DNA of 64,000 nucleotides from Opisthocomus hoazin. Its lineage: Eukaryota > Chordata > Aves > Opisthocomiformes > Opisthocomidae. The notes under the pieces are model-generated. The model worked only from the letters and a program-made list of their open reading frames with translations, did no database searches and was not told the origin of the DNA. This document shows positions 13,201-26,744 of the stretch, one piece after another (within the stretch, counting starts at the first letter, position 1; the number at the start of each line of letters is the position of its first letter). The stretch spans positions 10,703,577-10,767,576 of the forward strand of contig NC_134417.1 in NCBI RefSeq assembly GCF_030867145.1. Reading direction: 5' to 3'. Made by a program: the position numbers and the translations under genes.

Positions 13201-14560
13201 ATGTTTGACAGGGTACGTGGCTTGGGACCCATCTGTGCCTCAAACTGGTCTATATTAAAGATGGAGCAATAGCTATGCGTGGGTAATGACAGAGACAAGG
13301 GAGAACAAATACCAGTGCTATAAGATTCAAAGGTTTCTCCACTAAATACATGGGGTTTCATACTGTTTTAGTAGGTTTAAAAAGTAAAACACTCTGTTCT
13401 GCTTCCCTTTAGTGTTGCTTGTAGCAATTTTCTCAGATCTTTTGCTTAGGCAGGTTCTGAAAGTCCTACTGAAGATGGAGATGATCCTACAATCTTCTTC
13501 AGAAGATACCGCAGGACTCAACAGTGAAGGATGCTACCGGAAATGTACAGATTTGCACAAAACGTATGTACCTAAGAATCTAGATCCACCCCCATCCCAG
13601 TCCCACAACATATAGGTCTGGAATGAAGGATATAGTAATCACTTAGGAATGTGACGAGTACAGTAGAAAATTATAAATTCATAAATAACAGTGAATTATC
13701 CCATAACTTCAGAGAAAGGCAGCTGCTTTGTTAACATAGAGTAAAATGGTACAGTAACTTTAGAATAGGGACATATGCATGAATAAGGAAAACATACAAA
13801 ACTCCCTACTGGGTCAGATGAATTGCCCAGCTAGGCCACTATTTTGCCTTCAGCCTTGGCCAAATTTTGCAGCCTTTTCGCCTCCTACTCCTCAGTGCTC
13901 AAAGTTAGGGGATTGGTGATGACAGAGAGGTCATCCCTTACTGCTTTTATCATTTACTTGTTGACCTGTTGTCCATGAATGCATCTAATCCTGCCTGGGA
14001 CACTGCTGTATACTTGTGCGAGCTTTTGTGATGTATATGAAACTATAATGCGTGAAAGGGATGCGGTAATTCCCTGTGGCACTTAGACAGTGACTGGTGG
14101 CTGGCAGACACTGATTCCAGAGCTATTTTTGTTCTAGTTCACTGCATGTGTATTGAACCTATAGCTATAGGAGGTGACAGCCCATCTGAGAGGAGGCTGT
14201 GTATACCTGCAATCAGTTCTCAAGGGCTCTTGCTAAAACACAGAGAACTTCTGTTGAAATGAACAGCATTACTCTGGGTTTGCATTGACTTAACTGAGCT
14301 AAGAATCCAACTCAAATTTCTCGGCACTGAAAAAAACCCCAAAAGTATGTGTTTTCCTGTAATGTAATAATGAGAAAAAATGATTTAAGTAGCTTCCAGT
14401 TACTGGTGTTTGTTTTTTCTGCTTTCAGATGCTCTCTTAACTGTTCTTTCCACACTCTTTAGTCCATCTCTTTTGTATCTGAAATTTCACCCTTTCTCAC
14501 TGATTCACATCTGAATGCCAAATGGAAGACAGTAAAACTATAATGGGCTTACAGAAGATT
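10215..14560. other. Upstream region of SLC19A3, mostly featureless
   Basis: This begins the 19-kb interval between SLC19A3 and CCL20. GC-rich islands occur near 11460-11660 and 12350-12500. Open frames here have no recognisable domains and overlap one another in several frames. Except for the candidate exon at 12439-12510, I see nothing I can name. Confidence 0.4.
12439..12510 (-). other. Candidate noncoding first exon/promoter of SLC19A3
   Basis: On the minus strand a CpG-rich stretch ends at 12439 in a near-perfect splice donor, GCGAG|GTGAGC. The SLC19A3 start-codon exon has a splice acceptor only 5 bases upstream of its ATG (exon begins at 10211), so at least one upstream noncoding exon must exist. 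This donor, 2.2 kb upstream in a GC-rich patch, is the best candidate I see. The 5' boundary is arbitrary. Nothing proves transcription. Confidence 0.3.
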
Positions 14561-14561
14561 T

Positions 14562-14648
14562 TCACAGAATCACAGAATGTTCAGGGTTGGAAGGGACCTC
14601 TGTGGGTCATCTAGTCCAACCCTCCTGCCAAAGCAGGGTAAACTTTGG
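14562..14648 (-). mobile_element. CR1 LINE 3'-end fragment
   Basis: TCACAGAATCACAGAATG followed by GGTTGGAAGGGACCTCTGTG and TCATCTAGTCCAACCC is the reverse complement of a CR1 3' terminus. Only about 85 bases remain. Confidence 0.85.
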
Positions 14649-17451
14649 TTAACTTGAGCCCTATGTCATAAGCTGCCTGCAGCAGAGCATAGACACTAGT
14701 TTGAAGAGGACTGTGCTCTTTACGCTGAGTTTGGATGTACTCTGGTCGGAAGCAGAAATGTTTTTCTGCTTGAAGGGTGGGCTGGGGCATCTGTTTATAC
14801 TTGGCATCCCAATTCTGTTCAGGTGGGAAAGGGAAGACTCTGTAAGACCTGCAGAAAAGGTGAGTTTTGAAGTAGTAGTGTATCCTAAAGAGTTAATGCA
14901 ATATGGTATCTAATGCATCAAGGAGACAGGAACATCCTGAGAGAAGCGGAAGGAAAGGCAGTAAGAGAACAAGACTGTAAACCTCTGTCACCCTGGTACC
15001 TTCTGCCTCTGCTGCCCCTTGGGCTCGATCCTGGTATTCTCTCTGGTGCTTCACAGGATGGCATGAAGGCCAAGAGCCTCACCTCAGCTGTGTGAGGTAT
15101 GTTTCTCAAACTGTCTGGTTGGGTGCTGGCTTAGGAACTGACTTTCATTCCCAAATCTCATCTGTTTCTTGACATCTGCCTAACTCAGGTGAAGAGACTT
15201 TTCAAATCAAACTGGAGGCTTGTACTTTTTGAAGAATGTGTACTATACTCCCTTCAAGAAAAGTGATAGCAAAGAAAATTTACTGTGGATGATACCGGAG
15301 ATTTTTCTCCATTGGTGGTCAAATACAACCCATCCACAGAAAGGTTGCAATGGCAGTTACAAAGATTAAACTGCCTCTTTGTTGGATTCCTCAGACCCAG
15401 GAGTATTCACAGGGCAAGTTCACTTTTTGATTTATGGCTGAGCAGGTCTTCATTTTTCCTCATGTACTACATGCCTATTTTGGGACTGAGCTGCTGTTTG
15501 CAGCCTTAGCCTGAACCCCGCGGTGTGTGGGTGAGGGTTTCCATAACTCAACTCTCAGCTAAATCTCACGCAGGGTTCCCAAGGTGGGGAGACATTCACA
15601 TGCTGGGCTTAAATGCTTTTCATCTGAGTCACTGAAATGCTCATGCAAAGTCTAGTTTAGAATATTTAGCTAGAAAGTACTATGTGCATTACTCCAAGGG
15701 GCAAGTTGGAGAATACATTCAACCAAAGTAATGTTTCAGGTTCTTAGTTTGAATGCAGACTTACGAGTGCTTCCTTACTGAAAAGCAATGATGTAAGGAT
15801 ATTTTTCACTGCACTGCTACTTACATGAGGCTAGTAGAAAGGCCTTTCCTCTTTATCCAGTCACTTCTTTTCTTTGTGTCACTAGAGTGCGCATTGCCTT
15901 TTGCACTGTGCAGGGTGGTGGCTGCTGGTAGCAGTGCAGGATCTGGAACAAATAGCTGTGTCATTAATCATCACGCTGGGACATTGGGGGGGGGAAGTTT
16001 CTTATAGGCAACTTTCTAGTGGTGGCACACTTGGATGTTCGCACAATAGAAGGCCTGGAGCTCTTGCTATAATGTGCTACCAACATAGCATGGAGCATGT
16101 AGAAGTTTTGTGATGAGTTTATGAAGACCAGCAGAACCTGCTTACCAACTTTGCTTGCAGAGCCATGCTTTATGTCCACTTTTGTACACTGCTAACTCTG
16201 GGCCAGTGTTGGGTTAAAGGGAATGCTTGACCCTCTTAATCACCTGTTATTGGGCAGGGAAAGTTAAGTTTGATATCTTTAGCCTTCTGCAATATAAGTC
16301 ACTGGTTGGATTTTCTCCTCTTTTGGTCACAGTTTCATTGTTAAATTAAACGTTAGGTGACAGGTCAACTCCTCCATAGTTGTGAGAGGTTGGGGAAGTG
16401 GCATCCCATTTACACTGAGTGTCCCCTTGGGACCATTGCCAAGACTTTACGTGGATGTGTGCCATCCTTATTTGCATTGCAGTGACCTGCATTGCATCTC
16501 TCTGATTTGCTCCATAGCTCTTGTGAAAACCTGTCAGAGTCTTTGGTAGGTTTCCAAATAAGAGTGTTTCACCTTGTCTGAGGACCGGGTTGAGCAAGAT
16601 CCGCTTTTACTTTCTCGCTCTGATTGGCACAAAGCATGCTCTGCTTTCCCAGCTGAGGATTGCAAAGCAGCGTGGTCCAGAAGAGCCACAGAGCCAAGCC
16701 AGAGAAGAGTCCCACATGTGAATGTATCTGCTGATACTGTTCTGCAACAAAATTTGTTCTTCAAACTGAAACTGTTTGTGGACTTTGCAGTATCTTCCTC
16801 TTTGATTTATAGGTCTGAGAATGCTGGAAAATTAAATTTTAACATTTTCAACCTTGTTTTTTATGGTTCAAAACTACTTTTGAACAACAACAAAAATCAA
16901 TCAAGTTGAATAGATGACAAAATTTCCAGGACTGAGCAGACAGATGATATCTTATGTATGGTCTCTCTCTTGGCATCAGGGTATATTTTAGCCCTAACAG
17001 ACAAATTTATTTCTGTTGCAATCATTCCAATAACAAAATACTGTCTTGAAACTTTTAAAATGGAGAGCTGAAATCCAAAAATAGTGTGATTCAAAGTTTA
17101 CTGGAAGTTGGAGAAAGTCTTCCTGTTGCATTCAATGAATGTCACAGCAGGGCAGAAAGGCTTACAGAAGAATAGTTTATACCTTCAGTAGTTCCTTTTT
17201 TTATCCTTACATTTTCCTTCTAGATCATCAGCAGAGAACAGGAATTACTACTTTGTTAGTGGGATTCTCTGGGGACTGTCCTTTATTTAAAATTTTATGT
17301 GGCAGTTGTTGCATGTCCACAGCTGACTTTTTTGCAAGTGCTGGCTGTGGGTGGGCGTACTGGGCTCTGGATTCCCTCTGCCCCACATATAGACAGCATG
17401 TCTGTCAGCTCTGCTAATGGCATAGAAGACATCAGTGTTTAAAGGAAGAAC
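14649..17451. other. Intergenic, nothing recognised
   Basis: There are no supported exons. A run of nine or more G occurs near 15986. The remaining open frames are short and lack family features. Confidence 0.45.
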
Positions 17452-18404
17452 AGCAGCTTGGTCAACAACGACCTGGATGAAGAGTTAGAATGTACCCTCA
17501 GCAAGTTTGCTGACGACACCAAACTGGGAGGTGTGGTAGATACACCAGAAGGCTGTGCTGCCATTCAGCGTGACCTGGATAGGCTGGAGAGCTGGGCAGA
17601 GAGGAACCTGATGAGGTTCAACAAGGGCAAGTGCAGGGTCCTGCACCTGGGGAGGAACAACCTCATGCACCAGTACAGGCTTGGGGTGGACCTGCTGGAG
17701 AGCAGCTCTGCGGAGAGGGACCTGGGTGTCCTGGTGGATGACAGGTTAACTATGAGCCAGCAGTGTGCCCTGGCTGCCAAGAAGGCCAATGGGATCCTGG
17801 GGTGCATCAAGAAGAGTGTGGCCAGCAGGACAAGGGAGGTTCTCCTTCCCCTCTACACTGCCCTGGTGAGGCCTCATCTGGAGTACTGTGTCCAGTTCTG
17901 GGCTCCCCAGTTCAAGAAGGATGAAGAGCTACTGGAGAGAGTCCAGCGGAGGGCTACAAGGATGGTGAGGGGATTGGAGCATCTCCACTACGAGGAGAGG
18001 TTGAGGGAACTGGGCTTGTTCAGCCTGAAAAAGAGAAGGCTGCGAGGGGACCTTATAAATGCCTACAAATATCTGAAGGGTGGGTGTCAGGAGGATGGGG
18101 CCAAGCTCTTTTCAGTGGTGCCCAGTGACAGGACAAGGGGTAATGGGCACAAACTGAGGCACAGGAAGTTCCGTCTGAACATGAGGAGGAACTTCTTCTC
18201 TCTGAGGGTGACGGAGCACTGGAACAGGCTGCCCAGGGAGGTTGTGGAGTCTCCTTCTCTGGAGATATTCAAGACCCGCCTGGACAAGGTCCTGTGCAGC
18301 CTGCTGTAGGTGACCCTGCTTCGGCGGGGGGGTTGGACTAGATGACCCACAGAGGTCCCTTCCAACCCCTACTATTCTGTGATTCTGTGATTCTGTGATT
18401 CTGT
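17452..18404 (+). mobile_element. CR1 LINE, 5'-truncated, with open RT C-terminal frame
   Basis: This is a 5'-truncated CR1 in plus orientation. An uninterrupted frame from 17458 to the TAG at 18307-18309 (283 codons) begins inside the reverse transcriptase just before the catalytic FADD box ([11 protein letters not shown], about residues 16-26). It continues through the C-terminal region with [51 protein letters not shown] and [18 protein letters not shown]. The short 3' UTR follows, with GGTTGGACTAGATGACC and CTTCCAACCCCTAC, and then an (ATTCTGTG)n tail at about 18373-18404. The missing endonuclease and RT fingers mean the copy cannot move itself. The open frame suggests it is younger than the other CR1 copies here. 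Confidence 0.93.
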
Positions 18405-21400
18405 ATTTCTGGATGAAGTGGAAGATAAATGATCTTGGTGAGAAAGAAGTGGTTGAATTTTTGTTGTGTCTGCAAAGCTATCTTTTACCATCACTTTGAG
18501 ATTGTCAGTGTGGTTCACAAGTTGGCTTTGAGCTCTTCACTTCTGCAAACTGTGGTTGAGAGAAACACGTCTTTTCTGTGGCTAATAAGAACATTTTGCT
18601 TAATACTTCCTTGATATGAGCTACATGTTACAAGTAAGCATGAAACAATTGCATTCATAAAGTACAAAATGCTCTAAAAGCTGTGGCCTGTTTTGTCATC
18701 AGTGCCAACCACAGATCATTCCCATGACAGCTATGAGCTCCACATGACCAATGAGCCTGCCAAGGTCCACGAGGCAAGTAGTCTCTTGATATAGTGCTTG
18801 TGCCACCTCTTGCTGATTTTTTTTTTTGTAAAAATGAAAAAAACTCATCTTTTTAATTCAGTGCAATCATTGTTCAACACTGTAACAAAACAATGAGTAA
18901 AAAAAATCATGCTTTTAGAAGATGAGGAAGAGAATAAAAGAATCTATTAAGCTTGACCTTTAGAATTTGGAGGGCATTCCAGTCAGATGAATAAGGGTGG
19001 TATGCATATCCCAGCACCAAAATAAACCCCTGTACCTCCAAGTTTGCTACTTGATGATTGGACCTGGTGACTTTGCTATCCTACTTGTATTTTTTGTAAT
19101 GATACTATACAGTCTAATTCAATGCTCACTCATAGCTTATGCTTTAGCCTTTCTTTGATTGTATACTTTCTTCATCTCCAGTTAAGTAACAAAAAGGAAA
19201 TGATATATAGTCAAAGAAATCTCATTTATATAGGTTAATAATTTTGTGACTAATGGTGACTTACCACGGATTGCCAAAGAGATGAGAGGAAATACCTGAC
19301 AGGATTTCTAAGTAACTTTCCATGTTGAAAGATCACTTTCTGAGGCGTGTTCCCTTGTACACTTATCCTACAAACCTCCCACTAGTGGCAGACTTTGCCC
19401 TGTCATCATGGACGGACATCTTGTTTCAGAGATGAAGATTTGCACTTGCACAACACATGTGTGTAGGAGGTTTCAGCTCACCTCCACTCTACTTTTTTTT
19501 TTTTTTTTTGTCCTCAAGGTGCATCTCATTACAGACACTGTGGGAGACTGTGAATCATGTAAAGTCCTGATGGAAGAACATTTGTCACATTTTGACAAGT
19601 CCACATAACTAGCTGGATGCTTCATTTAATGCTAAATCTCTAATGACGTTTGAGAGAGACTTAAAATAAGTGCATCATGCTGCTAGTGCTTGCTTGAAAG
19701 TAAGAATTCTTGTACTTAAAATGTCCTAGATTCTTCTAATACCTTGATTTCTTGCCAGATCAGAAGAGTTTGGACAATAGAGTCACCAAACACTTGCAGG
19801 TTTTTTTGTTTCTTGGTTGGTTTTTTTTTTCCCCAACAGCGTGTTGGGTTTTGTCCTTTTCATGAAGAATAATTTTTTCTTTACATGGTCCAAGATTTTC
19901 TCCATGTACCTTATTCTTCCTGTTAGGCCTTTCAAGGGCAGCAGTTAACAGTGTAAATGTATTCTGAAGCTCTGGCCCTGGTTCCCAGGTCCCTCGATAC
20001 ACTAGGGTGTGTGCAAACATGAAGAAAAAAAGGACCATTCTCTGATCTGAGGAAGGCTAAGTCTAGTTACTTGAGGCCAAGATGTTCTTATAAAACAGTT
20101 TATTTTGGAATAGCAGATTTCTTGGCTTAAAACATCTTGTGTTTGAGCAGCTTTGCTGGCTCTGGTTCTTGCAGGACAAACCTGTGCTGTTTACAGGAGC
20201 CCCTGAAGCTTGTGAGCAGTCTCATGTGTTTGGGAACAGCACCTTCCTTAAAGCCTGGGCCAAGGGCTGAACCAACACGCCACTGCTATGGCTGACTGGA
20301 GTTGTCCAGAGGGGTGACTAGAGTTGTCCAGGCCAGCAATAAGGTGAGAAAGACTTTGAAAATGAGGACAAACAAGATATGCTTGAAGCAGCCAAGGGGA
20401 ACCGTGTAGAAAGAGAGGAAAAATGACCCTGGCAGACATTTCCTTAACGTGAGCTAGGGCAAGACTGCCCTTGTTAGAGTCCCCAGATGCCTCTTGCAGA
20501 AATCAAGAGGTGAGGACTAAGATCCAGCAAAGGAGTTTTAAGGGTACAGGAGGATAAGAAAGGAGTATCTCGGTTGTGTTATGCAAAAGAACCTGTGAGA
20601 GTCAGGACGGAAGGACCCAGGGCTGTGGTTTCCTTGGAAAAAGAGCAGGACTCTTGGACAGAGGGAAGTTAGAGCTGGCTGGTTTGCGCAACCATGGTTT
20701 AAATCTCCCCACAGGGAAGTCCCTATACCGTAACTGCATAGTGCTGAAAATCTACAGTGATTGCGGTGTTTGCCTAGAGAAGGCCTGTGTCCATGGCTAC
20801 TCTGCCAATGTTCGTGACACAGCTGCTCAATAGTGTCTTCTAACACCCACTAAACCCAAACTTGTTTGTTTTTTGTCTGGCAACCCAAAATAAGCAGATG
20901 TTACTGGATATTTTTAAGCTAGTCTTCCAGTAACACATGACAAAATGTCAGCTGTCTTAATCATGTACTAAGTAGTCTGTAATGACCAAGTGCTCTATAT
21001 GTCACGTGTGACTTAGTAACACTTTCGGTCAATGAGTTCTCTTGGTCAACTTAAAACTTTACAACTTCATGCCATTTTGTTCTTTTTCTTCTCTTTTGTT
21101 TTTAGGGTTTGTTATCTTTGTTTTAGGTCAACTTGAGGAAGCAAACATAGAACACGAGAAAAAAAAAAAAGCAGCTTCACATTTTCCAAATTATTCTCTT
21201 CCAATTTTTAGACAAAGCTATTCACCATGTTTCAATTGAATTAATGAATAGTTTCAGCCCACCTAAAACTGCATTTCTAATAAAATTTTGAAGTGCCAGA
21301 TTTTTTTTTCCTCCTCTATTCTTGTCTACTAATTGTCAAAATCTGGAAAATGTCACATATATCTCTTTCATAATTGCCAAGGAATAGTATCTTTTTTTCC

Positions 21401-24004
21401 TCTTTCTGAATTAAATGTTTAAGTGCAATTCCTCATTTGTTAGTACGGGAAGGTGCCTTGATGTTCAGGCTGTGGATTTTTGCTCCAGCCACTCTCCTTG
21501 ATCTTTGCGATCTGTACATCTCTGGGAAACTCTCAGCCACACCACAGCAGTGGAGAAGCAGTGACCGACATGCGTAGAGGTGGTGTGGTGGGAACCACAG
21601 AAAACCAGAAGCTTCAGGCTTAGTTTCTGTGGGTCTGTATGATGACTCTAGTGCTAAAAGGTTGCTGACAGCTTTTTTTTTTGTGAAGATTTCAGGATGT
21701 TAGACCAGAGTAAATCACATTACTTCTTTTTGTAAGCATGTTCCTTTGTCTGCAGATGACACTTGGTGGCCTCAGTCCCTTCCAAGAGATACATATTGTA
21801 CACTCTCAAGTGATTCCTTCCCTCCTTCCCCACCTTTGTGGAAGTTATGCAGAAAATTGGCACTTCTCGACTTCTTTAATAGTCAGGAACGTATTAGTCA
21901 AAATGTTTCTTTTGTTGTGGTTGTTATGCCTAAAGGCAGATACAAATTTAGATGGGAAGGGAAAAAGAGCTCTAATAAAGCAAATCTAATGTAACCTAGA
22001 GCTTAGCTTGGTAGGCACCTTTTAATTGTTCTTCTTTTGACTACTTTTTTTCATCCTTCTTTCCAGCTATAGGTTTTGCCTTTAACTTTGAGAGGTCCAT
22101 TTCTGTGAAAAGGTGGTTGGCTGCCACAAGGGGCTGTAGACAGAGTAGGGTTAATTTTGGAAGAGAGAAATCTGCCCTCAGAACACCAGATATTCCGCTA
22201 CTGTATCTATGTAGCAGCAAACAACCATCAGTGCTAGGATGGATGCTGGCATGCTCACGGCAGATGCACCAGTCTCCTCATAACCTGCACTTCTGATAGA
22301 TCAGAGGTTCGTTTCTCCCAGCAGGCATGCAATTTGTCAATAATTGCATTAAACCAATGTCATTCAATAGTATTTCTAGATCTATTCCTTTTGAAGTGTA
22401 ATGTATAATTAGTCAAAATTAATGAAATCACCGTATTACATCACAGCCTCTAAAGCACCAGAGATGTTGAGCAAGTTACCTGTGGAACTTTTGTGTTCAG
22501 GATGCATTATGTAATTTCATCACTGGGGATTATGCAATGATTAAATCCCCGCATTTAGCCCGGTTCCTTTGAACTAGTGCCTTCTCCTGCCCTTTGCTCT
22601 GTCAAAGGTGTCCTAAACCACTGGAAGTTACAGCAGGGGATTTCCCGTTTGGTTCTGTTCTTCCTGGTTGATCAGCTGTATTGCTGTAATGCTTTATTTC
22701 CAGCAGGTTGGACAAGGGCAGTAGTATGTAATAAAAACCCATCTCTTTGTGAGGATGAATAAAATTGGAAATTTTGGTAAACTGCTACCAGTCAGTTAAA
22801 AACTGTTCATAAGTTTCTCATCTTATTGTAGGGGATAGGTAAAGATATTATAGACACTGTTTAACATCAGGGTAGATAAGAAATTTTTTTAAAAAAAGCT
22901 TTCATATTTAATATTAGATCTAAACTCATAAAGAAGTGACTATAAGCTGCAGTCTATCAATCAAGTAGTTAATGATTATAAAACTTCCCTGTGTCTCTTC
23001 AGAAGTCAGTGGAGTGTTTCAAGCCTTACATCTGTATGACTGTTTGAGGATCTCATAGCAGATTACCATTGCGGGGCTACAGTTTTAAAGCATTTCAAAC
23101 TGTTTTCCAAGTCATGCACAGTTCTTAATTCCCCATAGGCATAGGGCTTCTCATATGCAAGATTTTGAATGAAAACAGACATAGCTTTATTGCCACAACT
23201 CCACGAGTACCTCGAAACCAGGCAGTCTGCTTCTCTGCTGCTCCACAATGGGGAGAGTGGTGGGGCAAGCCCACCCCCCAGAAATAACTCTCATTTTTTG
23301 ACTGGTACAGGGGTGTTTATCAAGGTTGAACTATGAAGTCCCTTCAGCACTTCAGACTTTCAGCAGGTACTTCTGCCACTAAAAGCCCCTTGGGATAAAA
23401 GAGAGGAAGCATATTACAGGGAGGCAGCAGCGTGGTGACCAGGGCAAGAGGTGACATAGAGGCTGTAACTTTTCAGCTGGTGTCCGAGAGTGCTCTGACT
23501 CCTCAGCTCTCCTCTTTCACATCCCCAAACTGCTCAGAACTATTGGTTTCTCAATATTACCTTGGAAAAGGCTCAGTTTTCCCTGAGGTGTTCTGTCTCC
23601 TTTCACAGCTCTCACTGAACGGCTCTGCAGCACTGGCACCTAGGCCGTTCTTGCCGCATCTTTTAGAATACATACAGGAAGGGTTTGGCCTGTTCCCTCT
23701 GGCCCCTGGAACAACAGGAGGGGAGGTTTAAGAGAGGTGGAAAACTTTGTTGATCTGTGCTTTGGTGCTTTGTCTTACTGTGAGTGCAGCAACAGAGCCG
23801 AGAGAGCAGGGGTTGTGAGGGGATCTGAGGAGGGCCAACAGGAGCGAGGGAAGTTGAGAACTTACAGTAAAGGAAAGCCGACAAGAGACAAATCAGAAAG
23901 GAAACTAAAAGAAGAAAAGCAGAGTTAGATATAACAAAACCAGAAAAAATAGTGTGGGCTTGACCATGGCTTAGGAAGGCACCTAAGTGTAAGATCAAGT
24001 TTAT
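18405..24004. other. Intergenic, nothing recognised
   Basis: No exons, RNA genes or clear repeats are recognised. Poly-T runs occur near 19493-19510 and 21300. A short imperfect direct repeat (GGAGTTGTCCAG / AGAGTTGTCCAG) lies at about 20296-20330. Open frames are small and unlike known proteins. Confidence 0.45.
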
Positions 24005-24165
24005 GCAAGGGCCATGTCCAGTTGAGGTTTGAGTATCTCCAAGGGTATTCAGACTGGGATTTCACATTCCTTCTGGGCAACCTGTCCCACTTCTTCACCT
24101 CCCCTTGCTATGAAGTGGGTTTGTCACTGTGTCTGAGGAGAATTTCCCTTTTCACAACTTGTGGC
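24005..24165 (-). mobile_element. Degenerate CR1-like fragment
   Basis: The order GCCATGTCCAGTTGAGGTTTG, then TGGGCAACCTGTCCCACTTCTTCACC, then GAGGAGAATTTCCCTTTTC matches the reverse complement of the CR1 3' region (compare CCTTGAACACTT and GGCAACCTG in the copy at 5535). Both ends are too decayed to define. Confidence 0.55.
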
Positions 24166-25120
24166 TGCTGCCTCTTGTGCTTTGGCTGTGCCCCTCCAAG
24201 CAGACTCTGGGCACAGCCCTCCCCACGCAGCCTCGCAGGCCCCAGCACAGGGAGGTAATGGCCTCCCTCAACCTGGCAGGCCCCTCGCTGACTCCCACTC
24301 CATGTGCAGCCTCCTAACTGCATCAGGATTAGGACACTAATATATAACAGCGCAGCATATATAACACCACAGTGTATTGTGCAGCAGCAATGACCACACA
24401 CAACTGGCCCACGAGCAGAGTCCGAGGTGCTGGCTGCCAGCCTGGAGGCCGGTGGACCAGCCTTTCCCTTGTGTTGCAGCCCCCGGCTGGGCTGCAGATG
24501 TCATCTGGCCCAGATGACCGCACAGGTGCTGAGAAAAACCCGGTCAAAAGGCTCACCAGGTCAGGGAGGACAACAGCCACCGTCCCCTCGTCCACAGGGA
24601 ATCATCCCTTCCCCTGAGCACATAAGCACCTCCCTGTTTTTCTATTTTTTTCCTTCTGTTTGTATTATGGACTTGTGAATGTAAAGACTGATAAGATATG
24701 GTTGTGAGTCATATCAGGACCTGAACTGGCCACTTTCTTTGGCTGTTTGCATTAAACCTTTTTGCTTGTCCTTACTTAGGAGTAGGTAAGGGGTGTCAAA
24801 GCTTGGGTGAGAAGGTTCTGTCCAAAAGAACTGAACTGAGGAAAAAATAGAGCTGTAGAGTCAGAAGAGAAATTTGAGATGCAAAGCCACCTCCATCCAG
24901 ATGACAGTATCAGTAATCACATGTTAAGCTGTGTTGCCTAGGGAATGGCAGAAGAAACATCAAAGTTGTTGGGTATGGGTGTAATAGAGTTGGGATCAAT
25001 GAGGAAAAGGAATGAGAGGCGAGTTGTTTATTTGAGGGGAGTTTGGGCAGAGGAAAGAAGATTCAGGGGTGGTGAAAAGGTGGGTTCAAGAAAAGGAAAA
25101 GAAATGGGCAATAAGGTATA

Positions 25121-26740
25121 AAATCATAGAATGCTTTGGGTTGGAAGGGACCTTTAGAGGTCATCTAGCCCAAATCCCCTGCAGTGAGCAGGGACATCTT
25201 CAACTAGACCAGGTTGCTCAGAGCCCCGTCCAACCTGGCCTCAAATATTTTCAGGGATGGGGCCTCCACTACTTCTCTGGGTAATCTGTTCCAGTGTTTT
25301 AGCACCCTTATCATAAAAAATGTCTTCCTTACATCTAGTCTAAATCTACCCTCTCTTAGTTTAAAGCCATTGCTCCTTGTCCTATCCGAACAAGCCCTGC
25401 CGAGAATATTTTCCCCATCTTTCCTATAGGCCCCTTCAGGTACCGAAAGGCTGCTGTAAGGTCTCCCTGTAGCCTTCTCTTCTCCAGGCTGAACAGCCCC
25501 AACTCTCTCAGCCTTTCCTCATAGGAGAGGTGCTTCAGCCCTTGGATCATCTTTGTGCCCTCTTCTGGCCCCGCTCTAACAGCTCCGTGCCCTTGTGCTG
25601 GGGGCTCAAGAGCTGGACGCAGGACTCCAGGTAAGGCCTCAACAGAGTGGAGTAGAGGGGCAAAATCCCCTCCCTCGACCTGCTGGCCACGCTTCTCTTG
25701 ATGCAGCCCAGGATATGGTTGGCCTTCTGGGCTGTGAGCGTACATTGGTGGCTCATGTCAAGCTTTTCATCAACCAGTACCCCCAAGTGCTTCTCATCAA
25801 GGCTGCTCTCAATCCCCTTGTCCCCCAGCCTGTATTGATAGCGGGGGTTGCCCCGACCCAGATGCAGGACCTTGCACTTGGCCTTGTTGAACCTCATGAG
25901 TTTCATATAAACCCATTTCTCGATCTTGTCCAGGTCCCTCTGGATGGCATCCCGTCTTTCTGGTCTGTTGACTGCATCACTCGGCTTGGTGTCGTCTGCA
26001 AACTTGCTGAGGGTGCACTCGATCTCGCTGTCTAATTCATTGATGAAAACGTTAAACAGCACCAGTCCCAGTATGAACCCCTGAGGGACACCACTTGTCA
26101 CCGGCCTCCACTTGGACATTGAGCCATTGACCACTACCTTCTGGCTGCGACCTTCCAACCAATTCCTTAGCCACCGAACAGTCCACCCATCAAATCCATA
26201 TTTCTTCAGTTTAGAGAGAAGGATGTTGTGAAGGAGTGTGTCAAAGGCTTTACAGAAGTCCAGATAGATCACATCCATAGCTCTTCCCTTGTCCACTGAT
26301 CTAGTCACGCCATCACAGAAAGCCACTAGGTTTGTCAGGCAGGACTTGCCCTTGGTGAAGCCATGCTGGCTGTCTCAAATCACCTCCCTGTCCTCCATCT
26401 GCCTTAGCATAGCTTCTAGGAGGATTTGCTCCATGATCTTCCCAGGCACAGAGGTGAGGCTGACAGGTTGGTAGTTCCCAGGGTCGTCCTTCCTACCCTT
26501 TTTAAAAATGGGCACAATGTTTCCCTTCTTTCAGTCACTAGGTACTTTGCCTGACTGCCATGACCTTTCAAATATCATTGAGAGTGGCTTGGCAATGACA
26601 TCAGCCAATTCCCTCAGGACTCTGGGATGCATCTAGTCAGGTCACATAGACTTATGTATGTTCAGGTTTCTCAGGTGGTCCTGAAACTGGTCTTCCATTA
26701 CAGTGGGAAGGGTTTTGCCCCTCTGGACCCAATCTTGCCG
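25121..26740 (-). mobile_element. CR1 LINE, long but frameshifted copy
   Basis: The 3' end (AATCATAGAATG) is at 25121, and minus-strand coding similarity reaches about 26740. A frame at 26326-25547 covers much of the RT domain: [14 protein letters not shown] (palm), [19 protein letters not shown], and the catalytic [11 protein letters not shown]. It then runs to the C-terminal region, where the frame shifts near 25560-25610 into a second frame (25745-25356) with [18 protein letters not shown]. Upstream, [17 protein letters not shown] and [10 protein letters not shown]-like pieces sit in other frames with stops. The copy is 5'-truncated, broken and dead. Its 5' limit is uncertain by some tens of bases. 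Confidence 0.92.
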
Positions 26741-26744
26741 TCCA

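Noticed and set aside
18371-18404. Short tandem array of ATTCTGTG, at first sight a microsatellite or repeat array
   Set aside because: It is the normal 3' terminal repeat of the CR1 element at 17452-18404.
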